The position numbers and the translations under genes are program-made. Below, in pieces: positions 18,118 through 26,215 of a DNA stretch of 64,000 nt. Source of the stretch: Pseudomonas sp. Au-Pse12 (GTDB lineage: Bacteria > Pseudomonadota > Gammaproteobacteria > Pseudomonadales > Pseudomonadaceae); NCBI RefSeq assembly GCF_021341665.1, contig NZ_JAJTTH010000002.1:620001-684000 (forward strand), read 5' to 3'. The notes under the pieces are model-generated. The model was not told the DNA's origin and searched no databases. It saw nothing but the letters and a program-made list of their open reading frames with translations. Every line of letters starts with the position of its first letter. Position 1 is the first letter of the stretch.

Positions 18118-18148
18118 AAAAAAAGCGGACCTGATGGTCCGCTTTTTT
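18118..18148. terminator. Bidirectional rho-independent terminator
   Basis: GCGGACC-TGAT-GGTCCGC stem flanked by seven A and six T residues, 14 bases past the transporter stop. Confidence 0.9.
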
Positions 18149-18321
18149 GTCCCCGTATTCATTGCCCGGCGCGTTTCCCGGCATGTCCCTTGCTTTGTCC
18201 CGCAGGAGCAATACGGACGTTGGCCCCCTCGGCGAACGGCTGGCCAGTGGTCTGGAATCGCGAACTCATTCCGCGCCCTGCCGGTCAATGACTGCACGAT
18301 CCAATCAGGCGGTGACACATC

Positions 18322-18639
18322 ATGGACAACCCATTTCAACTGATTACCGACACCTTCACCCCGCAATACCAGGTCAACCTGAGCATTCAGGGGCTGGACG
18401 GCAGCATCATGCTGACCCTGTCCGAAGGTGGCCGGGTGGTGGCCAAGCGCATGATCAGCGCGACCCAGCGCAATGACCCGCAGCGCATCAAGCGCCTGGT
18501 GCAAAGCATTCAGTTCGGAATCGCCATCGAGCAAGGCCACAGTGCCATGGCCATCCTCGAAGCCATGACCAACGGCGACAGCCTGGCGCTGCCGCCGCCC
18601 CCGGGCCAGACGCTCGCGCCTCCGGCCCTGCGCTTCTAG
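18322..18639 (+). CDS. DUF3509 protein
   Basis: 105 aa, AGGCGG 9 bases before the ATG. A soluble small protein typical of Pseudomonas, with a beta-rich N-terminal half (FQLITDTFTPQYQVNLSIQG) and a helical middle, ending in a proline-rich tail (LPPPPGQTLAPPALRF). No enzymatic motif. It converges on psiE and overlaps its end by four bases. Function unknown. Confidence 0.8.
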   Translation: MDNPFQLITDTFTPQYQVNLSIQGLDGSIMLTLSEGGRVVAKRMISATQRNDPQRIKRLVQSIQFGIAIEQGHSAMAILEAMTNGDSLALPPPPGQTLAPPALRF

Positions 18640-19136
18640 AGCTCGCCCTTCTCCACTTCCGGGTGTTCGCCGGAACCGGCGCCGAGCTTGCGCTGCGGAT
18701 GCTCGATCTTCACCGAAGGAAACTGCGACGAGGCGTAACGCACCACGAGGATGGCGAAGGCCAGCAGCAGGATGCCGCCGCACAGGTAGATGATGCCCAG
18801 GTCTGGCGGGTTGTGATGCGAGACGTTGGAGATCAGCAGCCGGGTCAACGCGGTGATCGCCACGTAGATCAGGAAGCGCACCGGCATGTGGTTGGTCTTG
18901 AAGTAGATGCCGACCATCGCCCCCAATTCCAGGTAGATGAACAGCAGCAGGATGTCATCGATCTTGATGTGGCCCGCCTCGATCATCTGCAGGAACTCCA
19001 TCACCGCCGCCCAGGCGGTCACCGCACCGATGGCAAACAGCGCCAGGTAATGGAATGTCTCGACGAACAGGTTGCCCAGGGACTCGGCCAGCTGGTGAAC
19101 GTTCTGCCGCAGGTTCTCGGCCCAATTGATTTTCAC
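18636..19136 (-). CDS. psiE: Phosphate-starvation-inducible protein PsiE
   Basis: 166 aa, GTG start at 19136 with AAGGA 9 bases upstream. Four membrane segments (FHYLALFAIGAVTAWAAVMEF, ILLLFIYLELGAMVGIYF, PVRFLIYVAITALTRLLIS, GIIYLCGGILLLAFAILVV) and the PsiE hallmark IYFKTNHMPVRFL are present. Its function is poorly known; in E. coli it is induced by phosphate starvation. Monocistronic here. Confidence 0.88.
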   Translation of the reverse strand: MKINWAENLRQNVHQLAESLGNLFVETFHYLALFAIGAVTAWAAVMEFLQMIEAGHIKIDDILLLFIYLELGAMVGIYFKTNHMPVRFLIYVAITALTRLLISNVSHHNPPDLGIIYLCGGILLLAFAILVVRYASSQFPSVKIEHPQRKLGAGSGEHPEVEKGEL

Positions 19137-19343
19137 GATGGTTCTTCCTTAGGTCGGTTCGACCGGATGATGCGGATTGGACGTGACGGTTGTTCTGCAT
19201 GCAGAAAAAAGGCCAGGAGCCGTCAATGAGATGGTGGCCGCCCGCAACGAGGCACGGCCCCGTCACAATCGGCCCGGGAAAAAAATTGCGTCTACATTAA
19301 AAAGCCACTATCCAAGGGAAAAGGATTCGCCTATTCTCTCGAC

Positions 19344-19359
19344 CTGTATATAGATACAG
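19344..19359. promoter_or_regulatory. LexA (SOS) box of yebG
   Basis: CTGTATATAGATACAG matches the gamma-proteobacterial SOS box CTG-N10-CAG with near-ideal alternating TA core, 44 bases before the yebG start. A further ACAG half-site follows at 19366-19369, suggesting a second overlapping weaker site. Confidence 0.9.
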
Positions 19360-19402
19360 TATTTATACAGACCCATTATCGTGAAGGCATGTGAGGTGGT
19401 GA

Positions 19403-19744
19403 ATGGCCGTCGAAGTGGTATACCGCAGCAGCCGAGATCTGGAGCGCTTGTTCATGGATAAAGCCGAAGCTGACCGTCATGACAAAATGCTCGAACTGGC
19501 TGAATTGCTGGCTGAAGTGTTGCAGAAAGCCGTGCCGTCCTTGAGCGAGCAGCAAGTGGAAGAAGCCGGGATCTACATGGCGAAAAATCGCGATGTGTTC
19601 GCCAAGGCATTCAAGAGCCAGCCGGACGCATTGTCCGAGTTGCTCAGCGCCCCCGCTCCCGTGGTGGAGGCCGTCGAAGCGCAGCAACCTGCCGAAGCCG
19701 AGGCGCCAGCCAAACCGGCGAAAGCGGCCAAGACGGCGAAATAG
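19403..19744 (+). CDS. yebG: SOS-regulated DNA-damage protein YebG
   Basis: 113 aa. The N-terminus MAVEVVYRSSRDLERLFMDK and KAEADRHDKMLELAELLAEV match YebG of E. coli (MAVEVKY..., KKEADAYDKML from memory). A variable alanine/proline/lysine tail (APAKPAKAAKTAK) follows. YebG is induced by LexA derepression; its biochemical role is unclear. The LexA box immediately upstream supports both identity and regulation. Confidence 0.92.
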   Translation: MAVEVVYRSSRDLERLFMDKAEADRHDKMLELAELLAEVLQKAVPSLSEQQVEEAGIYMAKNRDVFAKAFKSQPDALSELLSAPAPVVEAVEAQQPAEAEAPAKPAKAAKTAK

Positions 19745-19763
19745 GTTTCACCTGAATTGAATA

Positions 19764-19793
19764 AGCCCTGGCTCCATGACCCAGGGCTTTTTT
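19764..19793 (+). terminator. Rho-independent terminator of yebG
   Basis: AGCCCTGG...CCAGGGCT stem followed by a T6 run, 20 bases after the stop. Confidence 0.88.
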
Positions 19794-19834
19794 CATGCCT
19801 GTGGATAACCAAAAGCGGCTTGCACAACGGCCGG

Positions 19835-20260
19835 TCAAATGGCCCTTGGTCCCGGCAACTCGGGCAGATCGAGAGACTGGCCACGCAGTATGGAAATGAT
19901 CTTGCGCACAAAGATCACCGGCAAATCAGTCGATTCGCCAAACAGGTCGACAAGGCCAACCTCCACCGCGCTGTCGACGAGGCTGGAGAACACCTCGGTC
20001 TCCGAGGGCGGTATCAGTGCGACAAGGTCCTGTGGCCAGTCATCCCCGCGACCATTCAACGCCAGCAAGGCCCCGGCCCTCTCCCAGGCCAGTACAGAGC
20101 CCCTGTCCGGATAACCCTTGAGGTGCCGGATCAGCTCATCGACAGCGGGATGGCGAATGCCCTTCCCCTGGCAGTACGCCTCCAGGCAGGCCGCAGCGTA
20201 TCGCTGCAAATCCCTGACCGAACACCCGGCAAACGTTTTGTCCGCATCTGCCACGGTCAT
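19835..20260 (-). CDS. Hypothetical protein, second of a coupled pair
   Basis: 141 aa. The ATG at 20260 overlaps the upstream gene's TGA (ATGA). It begins MTVADADKTFAGCSVRDLQR and contains a helical region (YAAACLEAYCQGKGIRHPAV) and an acidic middle (SSLVDSAVEVGLVDLFGEST), with no membrane segment. The composition looks like a small soluble accessory or immunity-type protein. I do not recognise the family. It has less codon bias than its neighbours. Confidence 0.55.
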   Translation of the reverse strand: MTVADADKTFAGCSVRDLQRYAAACLEAYCQGKGIRHPAVDELIRHLKGYPDRGSVLAWERAGALLALNGRGDDWPQDLVALIPPSETEVFSSLVDSAVEVGLVDLFGESTDLPVIFVRKIISILRGQSLDLPELPGPRAI

Positions 20261-20523
20261 TGCCCAACGCCCCATACCCTGCAACCTGCCGAGCAATGGC
20301 CGGACGCGATATCCAGGGCTTCCAGGGCTCGGTCCTCGACCGCATCGGATGCATCCAGCCTGAGCAATGCCAGGTAGTTGTACACGGCCGCCGCCGAAAA
20401 GCCCCGGTCCCGGTACAGCACAAGCATCTTGCGCACCGACGCTATATCCGCCCCTGCCCGCAACAGGCAAGACAGCTGCTCATCCAGCCCACTATCCAGT
20501 GCTTCACGCATCGTCGAATACAT
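20257..20523 (-). CDS. Hypothetical protein, first of a coupled pair
   Basis: 88 aa from ATG 20523 (start uncertain; 20514, 20595 and 20613 are also possible, and the AAGGA site lies directly against the 20523 ATG). The sequence is helical: LDEQLSCLLRAGADIASVRK and FSAAAVYNYLALLRLDASDA, ending GHCSAGCRVWGVGQ. The pattern of a short helical protein with repeated LLRAG-like helices recurs in poorly described proteobacterial gene pairs. No function can be assigned. Confidence 0.55.
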   Translation of the reverse strand: MYSTMREALDSGLDEQLSCLLRAGADIASVRKMLVLYRDRGFSAAAVYNYLALLRLDASDAVEDRALEALDIASGHCSAGCRVWGVGQ

Positions 20524-20617
20524 TCCTTGTCCATTGGGCCTGTCAGGGGGCGGGCTCACTACCGCCTTCTCGGGGCCAGATACTACAGAGGGCATGGGCA
20601 AGGATGAAGACATGCGC

Positions 20618-21637
20618 CTAGCGATACAGCACCCGCTCCGCCAGTTCATCGGCCACCCGCGCCGGGGAACGTTTTTCCGCCTGGGCATGGGCGAAGATTT
20701 CCGTCAGGCGCTGGCTGATCTTCGACAGGTGCGCGGTGATGACCGGCAGCTCGGTGTTGCGATGCTTGAGGGAGACATAGATCAGGCCGCCCGAATTGAT
20801 CACGTAGTCCGGCGCATAGAGAATTCCGCGCCGTTCCAGTTGGTCGGCGACCTGCAGGTTGGTCAGTTGATTGTTGGCCGAACCGGCCACCGCCGAACAG
20901 CGCAGTTGCGCCACGCTGAGGCTGTTGAGCACCGCCCCCAGGCCACAGGGGGCTAGGATGTCGCAGGGGGTGCTGAGCAGTGCATCGTTGGCGATCGGAT
21001 GCGCGCCCAGTTGCTCCATGGCCAGCTGCACCTTGCCGGCATCGATGTCGCTGACCAGCAATTCGGCACCCGCGGCGTGCAACTGCTCGGCCAGGGCATA
21101 ACCGACATTGCCCAGGCCCTGGATCGCCACCCGCAGGCCCTCCAGATTATCGCTGCCCAGGCGCGCCATGGCGGTGCTGCGGATGCCGGCGAACACCCCC
21201 ATGGCCGCGTGCGGGGCCGGGTCCCCGGCGGCGGTGGTACTGGTGACGAAGCGGGTCTGCTGGGCGATGCAGTCCATGTCGGCCACCGAGGTGCCGCTGT
21301 CGATGGCAGTGATGTAGCGTCCGTCCAGTTGCTCGACGCAACGGCCAAAGGCTTCGAACAGCGCAGCACGGCTTTCCACATGGGGCGGGCGAATGATCAC
21401 TGCGGTGCCGCCGCCCTGGGGCAGGCCGGCCAGGGCGGCCTTGTAGCTCATGCCCTGGGCCAGGCGCGCGGCATCCGCCACGGCGCTGGTGTCGTCGGGG
21501 TAGGCGAGATAGCGACAACCGCCGAGGGCGGGCCCGAGGCGGCTGTCGTGGATGGCGATCACTGCCTTCAACCCGGTGCTCGGGTCGACGCTGAGGTGCA
21601 GCGATTCAAGGCGGGTGCTGTGCATGAGAGCGAACAT
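20618..21637 (-). CDS. Leucine-dehydrogenase-like Glu/Leu/Phe/Val dehydrogenase, lysine motif altered
   Basis: 339 aa. It has the family's dimerisation domain and NAD fold (GLRVAIQGLGNVGYALAEQL). Family enzymes deaminate branched-chain amino acids with NAD. The first active-site lysine is present (MSYKAALAG, K66), and the aspartate region YITAIDSGTSVADMD is intact. The catalytic lysine normally in the GGGK motif is threonine here (LPQGGGTAV, T78, codon ACC at 21406-21404). Either this protein is not a conventional dehydrogenase or it has changed reaction. The frame is otherwise intact. Confidence 0.85.
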   Translation of the reverse strand: MFALMHSTRLESLHLSVDPSTGLKAVIAIHDSRLGPALGGCRYLAYPDDTSAVADAARLAQGMSYKAALAGLPQGGGTAVIIRPPHVESRAALFEAFGRCVEQLDGRYITAIDSGTSVADMDCIAQQTRFVTSTTAAGDPAPHAAMGVFAGIRSTAMARLGSDNLEGLRVAIQGLGNVGYALAEQLHAAGAELLVSDIDAGKVQLAMEQLGAHPIANDALLSTPCDILAPCGLGAVLNSLSVAQLRCSAVAGSANNQLTNLQVADQLERRGILYAPDYVINSGGLIYVSLKHRNTELPVITAHLSKISQRLTEIFAHAQAEKRSPARVADELAERVLYR

Positions 21638-21819
21638 CGACGGGCTCCCGAATCACTTCTTGTAGTCGCCAGTATAGGCTTGCGCCTGGAATTTGCTGCG
21701 CCACGCAGGAATAAGCCCCAGGGATTAGCAGGCTTTGGGAAATAACCTGCTACCACAGGTTTCAACACTGGACGAAGCTTCGTCACGAGGCTAAAACGAG
21801 GCATCAGTCGGAGATCGTG

Positions 21820-22623
21820 ATGAACCCGCGCCAAGCTTTTTTCGCCTGCCTGCATCGCTCGCCGCCCGCCCTGCTGGAAGCCGCTCTGTGGATTGCCGCC
21901 GAGCATGATCCACGGGTGGTGCCCGGGCACTGGCTGGAAGAGTTCAAGCAACTGCAGCAGCAGGTCGGCAGCAGCCTGCCGACCCTGCCGGTGAACGAAC
22001 TCGGCCAACCGCTGTTGCGCAAGCTCAACGACCTGGGTTTCCAGCAAGACGAACACCTGCCCCTGCGGCCCCAGGCGGCGCTGCTGGACAAGGTCCTGGA
22101 GTCCCGGCGCGGCCAGCCCCTGGCCCTGGCCCTGATTGCCCTGGAGCTGGCGCAACGGCTGCAGATCCCTCTGGTGGGGGTGAATTTCCCTGGGCACTTC
22201 CTGTTGCGGGTGCCCGGTGCCGACCACCTGCTGGACCCCTGCGGCGGGCGCCGCCTGTACCCCAACGACTGCCGGGAACTGCTGCAACGCCAGTACGGCG
22301 CGCACATCAAGCTCAGCGCCGAGCACCTGGCCAGCGCTGAACCGACGCAGATGTTCCAGCGTCTGTCGCGCAACCTGCGCCAGTTGCACCTGTCCTACGA
22401 CGACCACCTGGGCGCCCTGATCAACGCCGAACGGGTACTGGAAATGGGCAATGGCAGCGCCGCCGACTACCTGGCCCGAGCCAGCCTGTATCAGCGCCTG
22501 GAATGCCCGAACGCCGAGCGCTTCGACCTGGAGCACGCCCTGCTGCTCAGCGACGACCCGATCCAGCGCCTGCGCCTGACCGAACGCCTGGGGCACCTGC
22601 CGCCCAACACCATCGTGCACTGA
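21820..22623 (+). CDS. SirB1-family transglutaminase-like/TPR protein
   Basis: 267 aa; ATG 21820 chosen over the adjacent GTG because GGAG then sits 6 bases away. An N-terminal helical region precedes the transglutaminase-like core (RRGQPLALALIALELAQRL, VGVNFPGHFLLRVPG, LLDPCGGRRLYP). A C-terminal TPR-like region (RLSRNLRQLHLSYDDHLGAL) follows. SirB1 proteins are widespread and of unclear biochemical role. Confidence 0.85.
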   Translation: MNPRQAFFACLHRSPPALLEAALWIAAEHDPRVVPGHWLEEFKQLQQQVGSSLPTLPVNELGQPLLRKLNDLGFQQDEHLPLRPQAALLDKVLESRRGQPLALALIALELAQRLQIPLVGVNFPGHFLLRVPGADHLLDPCGGRRLYPNDCRELLQRQYGAHIKLSAEHLASAEPTQMFQRLSRNLRQLHLSYDDHLGALINAERVLEMGNGSAADYLARASLYQRLECPNAERFDLEHALLLSDDPIQRLRLTERLGHLPPNTIVH

Positions 22624-22695
22624 ATCGCCCACTGCTCCCGAGCCTGCCGTGCAACAATCCCTGCCGCTTCCTCTCTGCTGCAAGGATGAAAAAGC

Positions 22696-23508
22696 ATGAA
22701 CAGCGCCGAACGCTTTCTCCAGGATTTCCACCAGCGGCGCCCCGGCACCACTCCGCCAGCCTTTGCCAAACTGAGCCTGACGGGGCGCGGTTCCTCCTAC
22801 GACATGCTGGCAGCCACCCTGACTGCCCAGCGCCCCGAGGCGCGGCTACTGGACCTGGGTTGTGGCGATGGCTTCCTGCTCGACCTGCTGGCCGGGCACT
22901 GCCCCACGGCCCGGTTGCTCGGGGTCGACATGAGCGCGACCGAGCTTGAGGCCGCACACACCCGGCTGGCGGGCCGTGCTCTGCTGCTCAACGAGCGGGC
23001 GCAGTCCCTGTCCCTCACCAGCGCCAGCGTCGACGCGGTGCTTTCGCACCTGGCGCTGATGCTCATGAGCGATATCGAGCAGGTGCTGCAGGAGATTCAT
23101 CGGGTGCTCGTTCCCGGCGGCCAATTGTCAGCAGTGGTCGGGCGGCAATTTCTCCTCGGCGAACTGGGCCCGCATTACCTGCAAGCGTTCCGCGCCGCCG
23201 CCCGCCGCGACCAGCTTGCGCCCCTGGCGCTGGTGGACCAGCGGACGCAGTCAGAGGATGGCTGGCGACAACTGCTGGGGCGGCACTTCAGGTCGCTGCA
23301 CTTCGAACCGCTGGACCTGCCCTGGACACCGACCTTCGAGGAACTCTGGGATGCCCTGGGCGACACCTATGACCTGGATCGCCTGACGCCGGCCAACCAG
23401 GCCCTGATGAAAAACCAACTGCACGACAGCACCCGGCACCTGCAACGCGCCGACGGCACCTTGCCAACCGGCTGGGGGCTGTGGCTGATCCAGGCCAGGG
23501 CCGCATGA
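22696..23508 (+). CDS. Class I SAM-dependent methyltransferase
   Basis: 270 aa. The SAM-binding motif I is LLDLGCGDGFLLDLLAG, the acidic motif LLGVDMSATELEAA, and the post-motif DAVLSHLALMLMSDIEQVLQ then IHRVLVPGG. It methylates a small molecule by family; the substrate is unknown. The GNAT gene follows 56 bases downstream and may be co-transcribed. Confidence 0.85.
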   Translation: MNSAERFLQDFHQRRPGTTPPAFAKLSLTGRGSSYDMLAATLTAQRPEARLLDLGCGDGFLLDLLAGHCPTARLLGVDMSATELEAAHTRLAGRALLLNERAQSLSLTSASVDAVLSHLALMLMSDIEQVLQEIHRVLVPGGQLSAVVGRQFLLGELGPHYLQAFRAAARRDQLAPLALVDQRTQSEDGWRQLLGRHFRSLHFEPLDLPWTPTFEELWDALGDTYDLDRLTPANQALMKNQLHDSTRHLQRADGTLPTGWGLWLIQARAA

Positions 23509-23564
23509 CAGCCGCGCCGACGCTCTGGCAGGATGGGCGGCTCACGCCAAGGAACGGAAACAGC

Positions 23565-24032
23565 ATGCTCATCAGAAAAGCTCACAGCGGCGACGCTCAG
23601 CGGGTCTTCGACATTCGCAATCAGGCCATCAACCACCAGTGCGCCGGCCACTATCCCGAAGCGGACCTAGCGGTCTGGACCAGCGGCGAACTGTCGGACT
23701 ACTTCATCGAGGTGGTGGCGAACACCGGCCATGTCGCCGTCGTCGACAACCAGGTGACCGCCAGCGGCCTGCTCGACCTGGAAACCGGACAGGTCGACGC
23801 GGTGTTCGTCGACCCGGCCTACATGGGGCGCGGCATCGGCCGCCAGATGATGGACTACCTCGAAGAACGGGCGCTGCAGGCCGAGTTGCCCCACCTGATC
23901 CTGGACTCGACCCTCAACGCCGCCGACTTCTATCGCCGCTGTGGCTTTGTCGGCGAGCGCATCGCCCAGTACCAGTCACCCCGGGGCCTGACCCTGGCTT
24001 GCGTGCCGATGATCAAGCACCTGGCACGCTGA
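23565..24032 (+). CDS. GNAT-family N-acetyltransferase
   Basis: 155 aa from ATG 23565, with AAGGAA and GGAAA upstream. It has the acetyl-CoA pyrophosphate-loop pattern VFVDPAYMGRGIGRQMMDYL and the C-terminal signature STLNAADFYRRCGF. The substrate is unknown. Confidence 0.85.
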   Translation: MLIRKAHSGDAQRVFDIRNQAINHQCAGHYPEADLAVWTSGELSDYFIEVVANTGHVAVVDNQVTASGLLDLETGQVDAVFVDPAYMGRGIGRQMMDYLEERALQAELPHLILDSTLNAADFYRRCGFVGERIAQYQSPRGLTLACVPMIKHLAR

Positions 24033-24033
24033 G

Positions 24034-24066
24034 CGGCTTCAGGACTTGAACGGCTTCAGGACTTGA
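24034..24066. repeat. 17-bp tandem duplication across the MFS stop codon
   Basis: CGGCTTCAGGACTTGA occurs at 24034-24049 and again at 24051-24066. The second copy contains the MFS stop codon (minus strand). The duplication puts a spare copy of the CCTGA end beyond the stop. Confidence 0.85.
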
Positions 24067-25426
24067 GTGGTGCAGACCGTTGCGCGGCAGGCGCCATCTC
24101 GCCGGAGGCCGCCGCCAGCGGCGAACGCACCTGAATGATCAGCAACGCCGCGAGCAGGGCCGGAATCGCACAGAAGAAGAAAATCTGCTGCACCGGAACA
24201 TGCATCGCCAGCAGCATGCTGCCAAACAGCGGACCGAGGATCGAACCGAAACGCCCGACGCCCAAGGCCCAGCCAGTGCCGGTAGCGCGCACCTGGGCCG
24301 GGTAGAAGTTGCTGGCGAAGGCGTTCAGGGTCAGCTGGCCACCGATGATGCAAAAGCCCGCGGCAAACACGAACAGCACCAGGTAGCGCGGGTTGTCGTG
24401 GTTCAGTCCCAGCAGCACGGTGCACAGCGCAGCCGCCGCGAGCACCACTGCCAGCAGGCGCACCTTGCGTTTCAGGCGGTCGGCGAACCAGGCCATGCAG
24501 ATCGCGCCGAGGGTGCCGGCGAAGAGGAACATCGAGGTCACCAGGTTGGCCTGCTTCAGCGCCAGGCCACTCTCCAGCAGCAGCGTCGGCAGCCAGCTGA
24601 TCATGAAATACAGCAGGATCAGGCTGACGAAAAAGGTCGACCAGATCAGCAGGGTCGGCCGTGCATAACCGTGGCGAAACAGTTCCAGCACCGTGAGCTT
24701 GCTGTCCGCCTGCGCTTCATCGCGGCCCAACTCGGCAGCCGGCGGCTGCCAACCCGGAAGCATCTGTGCGGTGAGCTTGCGCAGCCGCGCATAGGGCGGC
24801 GCGTCCCGCAGCAGCCGCGGCAGGGACTCGGGCAGGCGCCAGAGCAAAAACGGGAACAGCAGCAACGGCGTGATGCCACCGGCGAGGAACACCGCCTCCC
24901 AACCAAAGCGATCGATAAACCCGGCGGCCACAAAACCACCGGCCGCACCGCCAAAAGAGAAACCACAGGCCGCCAGGGTCACCATCAAGGTACGCAGGCG
25001 CGGCGGCGAGTATTCGGACATCAGCGCCATGGCGCTGGGCATGGCCCCGCCCATGCCGATGCCGCAGATAAAACGCGCCACCATCAGGCTTTCCAGGGAA
25101 TGGGCGAACACCATCAGCACCGTCAGGCTGGCGTAGATCAGCACACAGCAGAGCAGGATACGGCGCACGCCAAAACGGTCCGCCAGGGGCGTCACCGCCA
25201 GGGAGCCGAGGGTCAGGCCCAGCAGGTTGGCGCTGAACACCGGGCCGAAAGCGGCCTTTTCCAGGCCCCAGTCCTGAGCCAGGGCCGGCACCACATACCC
25301 CAGGACCTGGGCATCGTAGCCATCGGTGACCAACAGCAAGGCGAGAAGCAACAGGAGCAACCACTGGTAGCGGGACACCGGGCGGGCGTCGAGCGCAGCA
25401 CGAAAGCTGGCAATCTGATTTTGCAT
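24056..25426 (-). CDS. MFS transporter, aromatic acid/proton symporter type
   Basis: 456 aa with 12 predicted helices and MFS motifs: TDGYDAQVLGYVVPAL in helix 1, PLADRFGVRRILL after helix 2, and GIGMGGAMPSAMALMSEYSP in helix 4. The TDGYDAQ motif matches the aromatic acid:H+ symporter group. Downstream of maiA/hmgB/hmgA, it most likely imports homogentisate or a related aromatic acid for the pathway; that is inference from context. Confidence 0.88.
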   Translation of the reverse strand: MQNQIASFRAALDARPVSRYQWLLLLLLALLLVTDGYDAQVLGYVVPALAQDWGLEKAAFGPVFSANLLGLTLGSLAVTPLADRFGVRRILLCCVLIYASLTVLMVFAHSLESLMVARFICGIGMGGAMPSAMALMSEYSPPRLRTLMVTLAACGFSFGGAAGGFVAAGFIDRFGWEAVFLAGGITPLLLFPFLLWRLPESLPRLLRDAPPYARLRKLTAQMLPGWQPPAAELGRDEAQADSKLTVLELFRHGYARPTLLIWSTFFVSLILLYFMISWLPTLLLESGLALKQANLVTSMFLFAGTLGAICMAWFADRLKRKVRLLAVVLAAAALCTVLLGLNHDNPRYLVLFVFAAGFCIIGGQLTLNAFASNFYPAQVRATGTGWALGVGRFGSILGPLFGSMLLAMHVPVQQIFFFCAIPALLAALLIIQVRSPLAAASGEMAPAAQRSAPLKS

Positions 25427-25531
25427 CGCAAGGTACCTGTTCGGTTTTTTATGGTTATGGGCAGCGGTGTTGCACAGGTCACCGACGGTGACCGCTCGGG
25501 CCCCCTTGCGGGGCCCGGGTGATGCGGATGC

Positions 25532-25560
25532 CGCGCGGCCCCGAATGCCGGGGCCGCGCG
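25532..25560. other. Strong GC hairpin between maiA and the MFS gene
   Basis: CGCGCGGCCCC pairs exactly with GGGGCCGCGCG across a 7-base loop, with no T-run. It lies 5 bases downstream of the maiA stop in the operon direction. It could lower transporter expression or protect the mRNA 3' end. A smaller hairpin, CGGGCCCC-CTTGC-GGGGCCCG, precedes it at about 25498. Confidence 0.6.
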
Positions 25561-25565
25561 CAGGC

Positions 25566-26204
25566 TCAGGCCGGGGTGTCCGGCTGGTTGGCCGGGTGCG
25601 CGGCCTGGAACGCCGGGTGTTCGGCCGCCAGGGCCGCGACCCGGAGAATCCGCGGGTAGTCTTCCAGGGACACCTTGAAACGCTCGGCCGCGTACAGCTG
25701 GGGAATCAGGAACACATCGGCCAGCCCCGGCTCGGCGCCGAAACAGAACCCCTGATCACCGATCAACTGTTCCAGGGCCGCCAGGCCCTGGCTGATCCAG
25801 TGGTCGATCCACACCAGCAACTGCTCTTCCTCATGCCCCCACTCGCGCAGCAGGTTGAGGGTGCTGGAGTTGTGCAGCGGATGGACGTCGCAACCGATGA
25901 TCGCCGCCACGGCCCGTTCCCGGGCACGGCTGGCCAGGTCCTCGGACAGCAGCGGCACCTGTGGATAACGTTCCTCCAGGTACTCGATGATCGCCAGCGA
26001 CTGGATCAGCAGGTCGCCGTCATCGGTGCGCAGCGCCGGCACCCGCCCCTGGGGGTTAATCTCCAGGTATTCCGGCTGGCGGTTGGCGCCGCCCTTGGGC
26101 ACCAGCAGGTTGACCGGGATGGCCTGGAACTCCAGGCCCTTGAGGGCCAGGGCAATCCGCACCCGATAGGACGCGGTGGAACGGTAATAGGTATAGAGCT
26201 GCAT
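25566..26204 (-). CDS. maiA: Maleylacetoacetate isomerase
   Basis: 212 aa from ATG 26204, GGGAG before it. A zeta-class GST fold: N-terminal motif YRSTASYRVRIALALKG, glutathione site residues (NPQGRVPALRTDDGDLLIQS), then a helical C-terminal domain (WIDHWISQGLAALEQLI). It isomerises maleylacetoacetate to fumarylacetoacetate in homogentisate breakdown. It follows fumarylacetoacetase by 11 bases in an hmgA-hmgB-maiA operon. Confidence 0.93.
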   Translation of the reverse strand: MQLYTYYRSTASYRVRIALALKGLEFQAIPVNLLVPKGGANRQPEYLEINPQGRVPALRTDDGDLLIQSLAIIEYLEERYPQVPLLSEDLASRARERAVAAIIGCDVHPLHNSSTLNLLREWGHEEEQLLVWIDHWISQGLAALEQLIGDQGFCFGAEPGLADVFLIPQLYAAERFKVSLEDYPRILRVAALAAEHPAFQAAHPANQPDTPA

Positions 26205-26215
26205 GGGGCTCTCCC

